From Acetobacteraceae bacterium UBA6159 (GTDB taxonomy: Bacteria; Pseudomonadota; Alphaproteobacteria; Acetobacterales; Acetobacteraceae), in contig DIUL01000069.1 of NCBI GenBank assembly GCA_002422345.1, forward strand, positions 1 to 43,091: DNA of 43,091 nucleotides. The letters are read 5' to 3'. Shown here in pieces: positions 7,697 through 14,485 of this stretch. Position numbers and translations under genes: made by a program. The notes under the pieces are model-generated. The model was given only the letters and a program-made list of their open reading frames with translations, searched no databases and was not told the origin of the DNA. Each line of letters begins with the position of its first letter. Within the stretch, counting starts at the first letter, position 1.

Positions 7697-8512
7697 ATGG
7701 CCAAGGTTCTGGTCGTGACATCCGGCAAGGGAGGCGTTGGCAAGACCACCTCCACCGCGGCGCTGGGCGCGGCCCTGGCACAGTCCGGGCAGAATGTGGT
7801 CGTCGTCGATTTCGATGTCGGCCTGCGCAACCTCGACCTGGTGATGGGCGCCGAACGCCGCGTCGTGTTCGACCTGATCAACGTCGTGCAGGGCGATGCC
7901 AAGCTCAACCAGGCGCTGATCCGCGACAAGAGGCTGGAAACCCTCTCCCTCCTGCCCGCCTCCCAGACCCGCGACAAGGACGCGCTGACCGAAGCCGGCG
8001 TCGAGCGGGTGATTGGGGAGCTGCGGGAGAAGTTCGACTGGGTCATCTGCGACAGCCCCGCCGGCATTGAACGCGGCGCCCTGCTGGCGATGCGCCATGC
8101 CGACCTCGCCGTGGTCGTGACCAACCCCGAGGTCTCCTCGGTGCGTGACTCCGACCGGATCATCGGGATGCTCGATTCGAAGACGCTGAAGGCGGAGAAG
8201 GGGGAGCGGATGGAAAAGCATCTGCTGCTGACCCGCTTCGATACCGCCCGCGCCGCCCGGGGCGAGATGCTCAAGACCGAGGACATCCTCGAAATCCTCT
8301 CTATCCCGCTGCTCGGCATCATCCCCGAGAGCGAGGAAGTGCTGAAGGCCTCCAACCTCGGCATGCCGGTCACGCTGAACGCGCCCACCAGCGCCCCGTC
8401 CCGCGCCTATTTCGACGCCGCCCGCCGCCTGAACGGGGAGGACCTGGAGGTCGTCGTACCGTTGGAGCGCAAGGGTTTCATGAGCCGGCTATTCGGCCGG
8501 AGGGTGGCATGA
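7697..8512 (+). CDS. minD: Septum site-determining ATPase MinD
   Basis: A 271-residue ParA/MinD ATPase. The deviant Walker A motif GKGGVGKTT occupies residues 10-18, the switch region FDVGLRNLDL lies near 40, and the C-terminal amphipathic helix RKGFMSRLFGRR serves as membrane anchor. ATP-bound MinD dimerises on the membrane, recruits MinC and is released by MinE. The gene follows minC by 38 bases with AGGGAGACGAAG as ribosome binding site. Confidence 0.98.
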   Translation: MAKVLVVTSGKGGVGKTTSTAALGAALAQSGQNVVVVDFDVGLRNLDLVMGAERRVVFDLINVVQGDAKLNQALIRDKRLETLSLLPASQTRDKDALTEAGVERVIGELREKFDWVICDSPAGIERGALLAMRHADLAVVVTNPEVSSVRDSDRIIGMLDSKTLKAEKGERMEKHLLLTRFDTARAARGEMLKTEDILEILSIPLLGIIPESEEVLKASNLGMPVTLNAPTSAPSRAYFDAARRLNGEDLEVVVPLERKGFMSRLFGRRVA

Positions 8513-8775
8513 GCATTTTCGGGCTGTTCCGCCGGCGCAGCACCGCCCCTGTCGCCCGCGACCGCCTGCAGGTTCTTCTGTCGCATGAGCGCGCGGTCAT
8601 CGGGAAATCCGACCTGATCGCGACCTTGCAGGAGGAAATCCTGGCCGTCATCGCCAAGCATATCAAGGTCGACCGCGACGCGGTGCAGATCAAGCTGGAG
8701 CGGGGCGACAATTTCTCGACGTTGGAGATCGATGTCGAGGTGCCGAGCCTGGCGAAGACGAACAAGGCGGCTTGA
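8509..8775 (+). CDS. minE: Cell division topological specificity factor MinE
   Basis: An 88-residue MinE: MSIFGLFRRR forms the N-terminal membrane-targeting segment, the anti-MinCD helix follows (ARDRLQVLLSHERA), and the C-terminal topological domain ends near VEVPSL. It stimulates MinD ATPase and drives pole-to-pole oscillation. The start codon overlaps the minD stop by four bases (ATGA), giving translational coupling, and completes the minCDE operon. Confidence 0.97.
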   Translation: MSIFGLFRRRSTAPVARDRLQVLLSHERAVIGKSDLIATLQEEILAVIAKHIKVDRDAVQIKLERGDNFSTLEIDVEVPSLAKTNKAA

Positions 8776-8781
8776 GAGAGA

Positions 8782-8802
8782 GGGGACCGGTTTCGGGTCC
8801 CC
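8782..8802. terminator. Hairpin between convergent minE and exported-protein gene
   Basis: GGGGACC at 8782-8788 pairs with GGTCCCC at 8796-8802 in the 35-base gap between two convergent genes. It could act in both directions. No T-run follows on either strand. Confidence 0.45.
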
Positions 8803-8810
8803 GGCCGGTC

Positions 8811-9500
8811 TCAGGGAACGCCCACCACAGGGCGCTTGCGCAGAACGCGCACCGGCGTCGCGTTGACCTGATAGCTCACTCGGATCACATCGTCGTTCAT
8901 CCGCGGCGCCTCGGGCTGGCTCGATGCCAGCATGGTGGTTTCCGGCGTACCCTGGAACCAGGCCATCAGCGTGGAAGCCGTTCCGCCGACGGCCGCGTAT
9001 ACGGCTTCTCCGCCGCGGGAGGCCAGGCTGGCGATCGACCATTCTTCGGCTTCCTCGATCGCGGTCCATGCCGCGACGATCGGGGTCGTCACCGCCTCCA
9101 CCACGGCTGACCGGTCTTCCCAGGCATGGATCATGGCGGCCGAAACCGCGCCGCCCACCGCGCCAGCCGCGCAACCCATGGCGCCGATGCCATAGGCCGA
9201 CATGCCGGGCACCGCGCCCAAGGCCGCTGTCGCCACCGGCCCGGCGGGTCCAGTGATGCTCATGGCGACCACGACGCTGGCGACACCCGCGACCACGCAT
9301 TCATTGACCATGCTGCGAACAAGCGAAGTCTGCGCGTTGAGGGTTCCGTTGATCCGCTCCAGCACCGTCGCCGGTTCACCGGGCGGTTGTCCGGCCCGTG
9401 CCGGTGCCGCAAGGATCATGAGGCCCACGAGGAAGAGCGCGCCGGCCCGAAGGGCGGTTCGGCTGGTGGCGGAGTCCTTCGGAAGCATATGATCCCGCAT
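8811..9500 (-). CDS. Exported protein of unknown function
   Basis: A 229-residue protein with a Sec-type signal: basic TSRTALRAG, hydrophobic ALFLVGLMILAA and a cleavage-like APARA-GQ near residue 36. The mature part has two Gly/Ala/Val-rich hydrophobic stretches (about residues 68-95 and 97-122) that could insert in a membrane, then a polar C-terminus. I do not recognise a family. A second in-frame ATG four codons downstream could be the start. It converges on minE and is divergent from the gentisate dioxygenase gene, sharing a 225-base promoter region. Confidence 0.7.
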   Translation of the reverse strand: MRDHMLPKDSATSRTALRAGALFLVGLMILAAPARAGQPPGEPATVLERINGTLNAQTSLVRSMVNECVVAGVASVVVAMSITGPAGPVATAALGAVPGMSAYGIGAMGCAAGAVGGAVSAAMIHAWEDRSAVVEAVTTPIVAAWTAIEEAEEWSIASLASRGGEAVYAAVGGTASTLMAWFQGTPETTMLASSQPEAPRMNDDVIRVSYQVNATPVRVLRKRPVVGVP

Positions 9501-9571
9501 CGGTCGACACTGCTCCAGCCGTCAAGTGGTGTGGCAAAAATCCCACGGCCCGCGCGTTCCGTCAAGAATAA

Positions 9572-9583
9572 TGTTGTACAACA
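9572..9583. promoter_or_regulatory. Perfect palindrome upstream of gentisate dioxygenase
   Basis: TGTTGTACAACA is a perfect 12-base palindrome in an AT-rich patch, 143 bases before the dioxygenase start and 71 bases from the divergent gene. The core TTGTACAA resembles operators of GntR-family regulators. No regulator gene lies beside it, so both the function and the regulator are inferred. Confidence 0.4.
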
Positions 9584-9725
9584 ATGTTTTAATTTGTAAT
9601 GAACGAAAAAGCCGCGAACGCTCCGCGAGTAACCTTTGCCTCCTTGGCAGGCACCGGTTTGTCCAGATTGACAGGGCAGCCCCCCTTGCCTACCCAAACG
9701 GAGCCTGAAAAGCAGGGGACGTCCC

Positions 9726-10766
9726 ATGAACGATACCGTCACCGTATCCCAGGACCGGCAATCTTTCTACGACGACATCGCACCGCACAGCCTCGCCCCG
9801 TTATGGGAACGCCTGCATGCGATGGTTACGCGGGAGCCTGCGACCAAGGCCCTGCCCGCCCATTGGGACTACGACAACATCGTCCGGCCGCTGATCATGC
9901 GGGCCGGTGGGCTGATCACCGCCAAGGAAGCCGAACGCCGGGTGCTGATCCTGGAAAACCCCGGCCTCAAGGGCCAGACCCGCGTCACCCACTCCCTGTT
10001 CGCGGGCCTGCAACTGATCATGCCGGGAGAAGTCGCGCCCGCCCATCGCCACGCCCAGTCCGCGCTGCGCTTCGTGGTCGAGGGACAGGGCGCCTACACC
10101 GCCGTCGAGGGCGAACGGACCCTGATGGCGCCAGGGGATTTCGTCATCACGCCAAGCTGGACATGGCACGATCACGGCAACGAGACCGACCGGCCGATGG
10201 TGTGGCTGGATGGGCTCGACGTCCCCATCGTCGGTCTGCTCGACGCCAGCTTCGCCGAACAGGCCCCGTCCGACAGCCAGGAGGAATCGCATCCCGCCGG
10301 CGACAGCCTCGCGTGGTATGGCGCCAACATGGTGCCGGTGGACTGGAAGCCGGAACGGAAATCCTCGCCTCTGTTCAGCTACCCCTATGCCCGCTCGCGG
10401 GAGGCGCTGGCGACCATGGCGCGGAACGGCGCCCCAGATGCCTGCCACGGCTACAAGCTGCGCTACATCAATCCCGGCAATGGCGGCGCGCCGATGCCCA
10501 CGATCGGGGCCTTCATGGCGCTGCTGCCGGCGGGCTTCGCCTCCCGGCCCTACCGGTCGACGGATGGCACGGTCTATTCGGTGGTGGAGGGTGAGGGCGA
10601 GACCGTCGTCGGCGACACCGTCATCCGCTGGAAGCCGCGGGACCTGTTCGTCGTGCCAGCCTGGCATCGCCATCATCACCGGGCGTCATCGGAAGCCGTG
10701 CTGTTCAGTTTCTCCGACCGCCCCGTCCAGGATGTTCTCGGCCTGTGGCGGGAGGACCGGGGCTAG
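9726..10766 (+). CDS. Gentisate 1,2-dioxygenase (bicupin)
   Basis: A 346-residue protein of two cupin domains, the size of typical gentisate dioxygenases. The N-terminal cupin shows the iron ligand region PAHRHAQSALRFVVEG (His107, His109) and WHDHGN (His148-His150). The second cupin near 255-340 ends with PAWHRHHHR. The enzyme opens gentisate to maleylpyruvate using Fe(II) and O2. The usual partners, maleylpyruvate isomerase and fumarylpyruvate hydrolase, are not in the window. A salicylate or 1-hydroxy-2-naphthoate ring-cleaving relative is a possible alternative. Its stop overlaps the convergent CMD-family gene by four bases. Confidence 0.9.
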   Translation: MNDTVTVSQDRQSFYDDIAPHSLAPLWERLHAMVTREPATKALPAHWDYDNIVRPLIMRAGGLITAKEAERRVLILENPGLKGQTRVTHSLFAGLQLIMPGEVAPAHRHAQSALRFVVEGQGAYTAVEGERTLMAPGDFVITPSWTWHDHGNETDRPMVWLDGLDVPIVGLLDASFAEQAPSDSQEESHPAGDSLAWYGANMVPVDWKPERKSSPLFSYPYARSREALATMARNGAPDACHGYKLRYINPGNGGAPMPTIGAFMALLPAGFASRPYRSTDGTVYSVVEGEGETVVGDTVIRWKPRDLFVVPAWHRHHHRASSEAVLFSFSDRPVQDVLGLWREDRG

Positions 10767-11314
10767 AACCGGTCCCCACCCTCGGGGATCGGGACCTCGA
10801 ACGCGTTCACGACGCCGCAGAGGAACGTATAGAACTGGGCCGATGTGGTCAGCTCCACCAGCCAGCGATCGCCGTAGCGTGTCCGCAACGCCTCGAACCG
10901 CGCCGGGGAGACCTGTTCGGTCGCGGCCAGTTCGCGGGCGTAGTCGATGATCTCCCGTTCCACTTCGGGCAGGGAAGCGGTGTCGCCCTGGGCGCGGATC
11001 ACGTCGATCGCTTCCTCCCGCACGCCGACGCGGCGGGCATAGGCGACCTGGGCGGCCCAGACATAGCCCATCCGCCGTTCCCGCACCGTGGCCATGATCG
11101 CCAGCGCCCGCAACGGCGCCTCGACGGTGGTGTGGACGCGCATGTCCTCCACCACGTCCAGCACCTGGTTCGCCAGGACGGGGCTGTGCAGCAGCATGCC
11201 GAAGGGGCCGCCGATCGCGCCGAAGAAGGCCTGCACCCGGTCGGCGATGGCGTGGTGTTCCGCCGCCATGTCCGGCTTGCCGCGGACGGGGGGGATGCGT
11301 GGCGATTGGGTCAT
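10763..11314 (-). CDS. Carboxymuconolactone decarboxylase (CMD) family protein
   Basis: About 183 residues of an all-helical AhpD/CMD-like fold (EAPLRALAIMATVRERRMGYVWAAQ, then EREIIDYARELAAT). The CxxC pair that gives AhpD peroxidase activity is absent, so a plain CMD-like role is more likely. I chose ATG 11314, preceded by AAAGAGA. A second ATG at 11332 would overlap the HAD stop as ATGA and is also possible. It is last in a seven-gene minus-strand unit. Substrate unknown. Confidence 0.78.
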   Translation of the reverse strand: MTQSPRIPPVRGKPDMAAEHHAIADRVQAFFGAIGGPFGMLLHSPVLANQVLDVVEDMRVHTTVEAPLRALAIMATVRERRMGYVWAAQVAYARRVGVREEAIDVIRAQGDTASLPEVEREIIDYARELAATEQVSPARFEALRTRYGDRWLVELTTSAQFYTFLCGVVNAFEVPIPEGGDRF

Positions 11315-11328
11315 CGGATGTCTCTTTG

Positions 11329-12045
11329 TCATGCCGCCTGGCGATGCGCCTCGGCGAGTTCTTCCAGCGTGCGAAACCGGAAATCCCAGCGCACGCCCGC
11401 GGGCGGTTCGGCGGTCGCGCCCCAGCCCGTCTTGTCATGCCGCCGGTCAATCCAGGCCGATGCCAGCCCGATCGCATTGGCCGGTGCGTGGTCGTGAAAC
11501 AGGCTCTGCGCCACATGCAGCACGCGGGCGGGCGCGGCGCCCTGTTCGGCCAGGCGGTCGAGCAGATAGCGGAAATTGCGCGGGTCCGGCTTGTAGGAGC
11601 CGATATCCTGCGCGGTGTACACCGCATCGAAGGCAACCCCCAGCCGAGGCAGCGACCCCGCGAAGCTGGCATGGTCGACATTGGACAGGACGATCAGCCG
11701 GAAATGCTGCTTCAGATAGGCCAGAGCGCCGGCCGTATCCGGGAAGGCGGGCCAGTCCGGCACCGACCCCCCGAACCGCCGGTCCGCCGCCGCATCCGGC
11801 GCAACGCCCCACAGGCGGGCCAGCCGAGCATGCACGGCGGTCAGGACCTCGGAATAGGCCATGGCGGGGGTCTCGGCCTGCTGCGCCACTTCCTCCCGCG
11901 CGAAGATCGCCAGCACCGTGTCCCGGTCCGCGTCGATCCCGGCCTGCGCGACCAGCGGCCGGAGCGCGCTGGCGATCCCGCTCTCCCAGTCGATCAGCGT
12001 GCCGTAGCAGTCGAAGGTCAGGACGTCGAAATCACGCAAGCCCAT
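11329..12045 (-). CDS. Haloacid dehalogenase type II-like hydrolase
   Basis: A 238-residue HAD-superfamily protein. Motif I is FDCYGTLIDWE with the nucleophile aspartate near residue 11; motif II is VLSNVDH near 130; the lysine and acidic motifs follow in SYKPDPRNF and in HVAQSLFHDHAPAN. The cap region and the DCYGT motif resemble 2-haloacid dehalogenases, but the family is broad and many members hydrolyse phosphate esters. It starts three bases after the otsB stop, so it is in the same transcript. Confidence 0.84.
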   Translation of the reverse strand: MGLRDFDVLTFDCYGTLIDWESGIASALRPLVAQAGIDADRDTVLAIFAREEVAQQAETPAMAYSEVLTAVHARLARLWGVAPDAAADRRFGGSVPDWPAFPDTAGALAYLKQHFRLIVLSNVDHASFAGSLPRLGVAFDAVYTAQDIGSYKPDPRNFRYLLDRLAEQGAAPARVLHVAQSLFHDHAPANAIGLASAWIDRRHDKTGWGATAEPPAGVRWDFRFRTLEELAEAHRQAA

Positions 12046-12048
12046 GGA

Positions 12049-12768
12049 TCAGTCCTCTGGCCAGGCACCCGTTTCCGCCGCGTGGGCAAGCCATGCGCGG
12101 ACCCCGCCGGCGGTTCCGAAGGTCTCATCAACCCGGAGGCCCAGGCCGCCCATGGCGCGGGCGACGCGCATCCCGTCCTCATCGGTCACATCGTCACCGA
12201 TGAAGATCGGGACCCGGCCGAGGAACGGCGGGCGGGCCATCAGTGCGGCGACGGCGTGGCCCTTGTCGGCGCCGGCCGGGCGGACCTCCCATACCATGCT
12301 GCCCGCCAGCAACTGGAAATCCGATTGGCCGGCGAGCAGCCGGACCAACAGGGCATGGAAGGACGGGCCGGCCGCTGGGTTGACCCGGAAATGCATGGTA
12401 AAGCCGCGCGCCTTGCGCTCCAGCAGGGCGCCAGGCCAGGTCGCGACCAGGGCCTCGGCCTCCAGCAGCCACGCCTCGGGCGGCGTTGGCAGGTCGGCGC
12501 GCTGGAGCGGGGCGCCGGGATCGTGGCGGATGGCGACCCCGTGCTCTCCGGCGACAGCGTGGGGGGCGTGGTCGAGCAGGCGGTCCACATCCTCCACTGG
12601 CCGGCCGGAGACGACGGCGAGCGCCCCATCCAGCCTTTCGCCCAGGCGGCGCAGGGACGAGACCAGGCCAGGCGGGACGACGACGCCATCGGGCGTCGGC
12701 GCGATATCGATCAGCGTGCCATCCATGTCGAGCAGCAGGGCCACCCGCTCCAGCGGCGGCAGGGTCAT
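12049..12768 (-). CDS. otsB: Trehalose-6-phosphate phosphatase
   Basis: A 239-residue HAD phosphatase with LLLDMDGTLIDIAPTPD at the N-terminus, VVSGRP, the substrate-region glycine/histidine motif GEHGV, and the Mg-binding GDDVTDEDGM near the end. These are OtsB signatures. It converts trehalose-6-phosphate to trehalose. The start at 12768 overlaps the TGA of the DUF2155 gene by four bases; an ATG three codons upstream is less likely. No trehalose-6-phosphate synthase (otsA) is in the window, which is unusual because the two are often adjacent. Confidence 0.9.
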   Translation of the reverse strand: MTLPPLERVALLLDMDGTLIDIAPTPDGVVVPPGLVSSLRRLGERLDGALAVVSGRPVEDVDRLLDHAPHAVAGEHGVAIRHDPGAPLQRADLPTPPEAWLLEAEALVATWPGALLERKARGFTMHFRVNPAAGPSFHALLVRLLAGQSDFQLLAGSMVWEVRPAGADKGHAVAALMARPPFLGRVPIFIGDDVTDEDGMRVARAMGGLGLRVDETFGTAGGVRAWLAHAAETGAWPED

Positions 12769-13244
12769 GGCGTGCATCCCATCACGCGCAGGTCATAGAC
12801 CGGATGCTGGAGCATCGAGACAGCCGGCGCCGACCGCACCATCCAGCCGTTGAAGGCCTGGGCATTGTCGCTGGAATCGGTCACCGACAGGAAGGCAGCC
12901 GCGTCGGCCGGCTGGTCCGGCGGGCGCACGACGCAGGCCTTGAGCATGATCGTCAGGGCATGGAACTTCACCGGCACGCCGAGGCGCAGCGTCAACTCGG
13001 CATGGCGGGCGTTGATCTTGTCGAGCGCCTGGACCGTCGCACCCTGCCGCTGCTGCCAGACATTGGGAAAGGAAGCCGACCGGGACATGGCCGCCGGCGG
13101 GACCTCGGTGCCCGGTTCGGTCCCTTGGGCGTCGAGCGGCGGGAGCGGAGTGGCGACGATCGGGCCCTGGGCGTACGCCATACCGGTCAGCACAATACCG
13201 GACAGCGCCAGGGCCAGGAATGCCGCCGCGGGAAGCGCCCTCAT
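12765..13244 (-). CDS. DUF2155 periplasmic protein
   Basis: A 159-residue protein with a clear signal peptide (ALPAAAFLALALSGIVLTGMAYA-QG). The C-terminal half, from LDKINARHAELTLRLG through ACVVRPPDQ to FNGWMVRSAPAVSMLQHPVYD, is the DUF2155 domain found widely in Alphaproteobacteria beside NDUFA12-like genes. The molecular role is not known. It overlaps the 73-residue gene upstream and otsB downstream by four bases each. Confidence 0.85.
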   Translation of the reverse strand: MRALPAAAFLALALSGIVLTGMAYAQGPIVATPLPPLDAQGTEPGTEVPPAAMSRSASFPNVWQQRQGATVQALDKINARHAELTLRLGVPVKFHALTIMLKACVVRPPDQPADAAAFLSVTDSSDNAQAFNGWMVRSAPAVSMLQHPVYDLRVMGCTP

Positions 13245-13462
13245 CGCACCGCGCGCTTGGGCGACTCGAGGCCCTGGACCATGCCCAGCAGGATGTCCCG
13301 CATCGCGGCTTCATCCACGCCCATCAGCACGGCGTCATCGAAGGCATCTCGCAGGACCTGTGCGACCTCCGCGTGGTTTTCGTTCAGGACCCGGATCTTC
13401 TCGCGGCAGCCGACACCGTTGCCGTCGAGACCGGGCCAGGCGGCGGGGGGCGGTGGGATCAT
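13241..13462 (-). CDS. Small conserved-position hypothetical protein
   Basis: A 73-residue protein with a proline-rich start (MIPPPPAAWPG), a single cysteine in NGVGCREKIRVLNENH, and a predicted helical acidic middle (EVAQVLRDAFDDAVLMGVDEAAMRDILLGMV). There is no signal peptide or membrane segment. I do not recognise a family. ATGA overlaps with mlaD upstream and with the DUF2155 gene downstream make translation very likely, and argue for a role linked to the envelope genes around it. Confidence 0.72.
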   Translation of the reverse strand: MIPPPPAAWPGLDGNGVGCREKIRVLNENHAEVAQVLRDAFDDAVLMGVDEAAMRDILLGMVQGLESPKRAVR

Positions 13463-13956
13463 TTCAACGCTCCATCCGTCGACGGCGCCGCGTCGGCGGG
13501 CTTGCTGACGGTTGTCAGGTTGAAGATGAACTTGCCGAGGAGTTGTTCAAGGCTGATCGAGGACTGGGTGATCGTGATCGTCTGCCCGGGCTTGAGGATC
13601 GTGTCGTCCCCGCCCGGCGACAGCGACAGGTATTTGCCGCCGAGAAGGCTCTCGCTGGTGATCTCGGCCGAGGTGTCCTTGGGCAACTGGATGTCCGGCC
13701 GGACCGACATGGATACGACGGCGATGAAATCCTTGGGATCAATCCGTGCCTCGGTCACCGTGCCGATCTTGACCCCGGCGATACGGACATCGGACCCGAT
13801 GGCGAGGCCATCAATCCGCTCAAACCGTGCCTGGAGGGTATAGCCCGCGGTGGTCGTCTGGCCGGAATGCGACACGGCATAGACGAGGAAGCCGACGGCG
13901 ACCGCAAGGACGGCCGCGCCGGTCAGAATTTCCGCGACGCCGCGGCGCTGCGCCAT
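13459..13956 (-). CDS. mlaD: MlaD-type MCE protein of outer-membrane lipid transport
   Basis: A 165-residue protein. One N-terminal membrane anchor (AEILTGAAVLAVAVGFLVYAV, residues 8-28) is followed by a single MCE domain (YTLQARFERIDGLAIGSDVRIAGVKIGTV through ESLLGGKYLSL). Length and layout match MlaD, the periplasmic subunit that hands phospholipids to the MlaFE transporter in maintenance of lipid asymmetry. The other mla genes are not in this window. It lies nine bases after ndufa12. Confidence 0.92.
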   Translation of the reverse strand: MAQRRGVAEILTGAAVLAVAVGFLVYAVSHSGQTTTAGYTLQARFERIDGLAIGSDVRIAGVKIGTVTEARIDPKDFIAVVSMSVRPDIQLPKDTSAEITSESLLGGKYLSLSPGGDDTILKPGQTITITQSSISLEQLLGKFIFNLTTVSKPADAAPSTDGALK

Positions 13957-13965
13957 CGATGGGGC

Positions 13966-14322
13966 CTAGGCGCCGGGGGTCCAGGCTTCGTAGTCGCCTG
14001 TGGCGCGGGCGCGCTGGCCACCCTGGTAGTCGTGCCCGGGCGGACGATAGCTGGACGGCGTGCCGGTCGCGTTGGACTGATGCGGCTTCTGCCACAGCTT
14101 CCGCCCCGTGACGGCCAAGGGCGCGTCCGTGGTGTAGTGCAGCCAGGAATGCCACTCGGGGGGCACCTCGCTCGCTTCCGCGGCGCGGGCGTAGATCACC
14201 CACCGACGGGTGCGGCCATAGCCGGGATTCGGCTTCCGCTCCTCATAGTAGGTATTGCCCATCATGTCGGTGCCGACCTGACGGCCCTTGAGCTTTGTGT
14301 AGAGCCAGGTTCCGATATTCAT
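13966..14322 (-). CDS. NADH:ubiquinone oxidoreductase NDUFA12-like accessory subunit
   Basis: A 118-residue homologue of the mitochondrial complex I subunit B17.2/NDUFA12. Diagnostic segments include GNTYYEER, RRWVIYA, EVPPEWHSWLHYTTDAPL and the C-terminal YEAWTPG. The start at ATG 14322 has AGGAAG seven bases upstream; the longer reading frame to 14376 lacks such a site. In Alphaproteobacteria it is an accessory subunit of complex I. It heads a minus-strand unit with mlaD and DUF2155. Confidence 0.94.
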   Translation of the reverse strand: MNIGTWLYTKLKGRQVGTDMMGNTYYEERKPNPGYGRTRRWVIYARAAEASEVPPEWHSWLHYTTDAPLAVTGRKLWQKPHQSNATGTPSSYRPPGHDYQGGQRARATGDYEAWTPGA

Positions 14323-14409
14323 GACGCTTCCTATACGCGTCTTGCCGGCCGAGGTCCACCGCCCCGGTGTGAACATCCATGATCCAGGCTGAGCGCCGAT
14401 CCGACTCGA

Positions 14410-14433
14410 CTATCCACAGGATTTTGTGTGTCG
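14410..14433. promoter_or_regulatory. DnaA-box-like motif upstream of NrdJ-like gene
   Basis: CTATCCACA at 14410-14418 differs from the consensus DnaA box at one base and is followed after six bases by TGTG at 14425-14428. From 14411 to 14428 it matches the site upstream of minC (6852-6869) at 17 of 18 positions. It lies between divergent genes, about 55-75 bases before the NrdJ-like start. Confidence 0.45.
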
Positions 14434-14485
14434 GGGACACCCGGACCGCAAAATGTGCTTTCCGACCTCTGGGCCACGCCCTAGC

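Noticed and set aside
9726..11314. Complete gentisate degradation operon
   Set aside because: Only the ring-cleaving dioxygenase is recognisable; the adjacent CMD-family gene is convergent and belongs to another unit.
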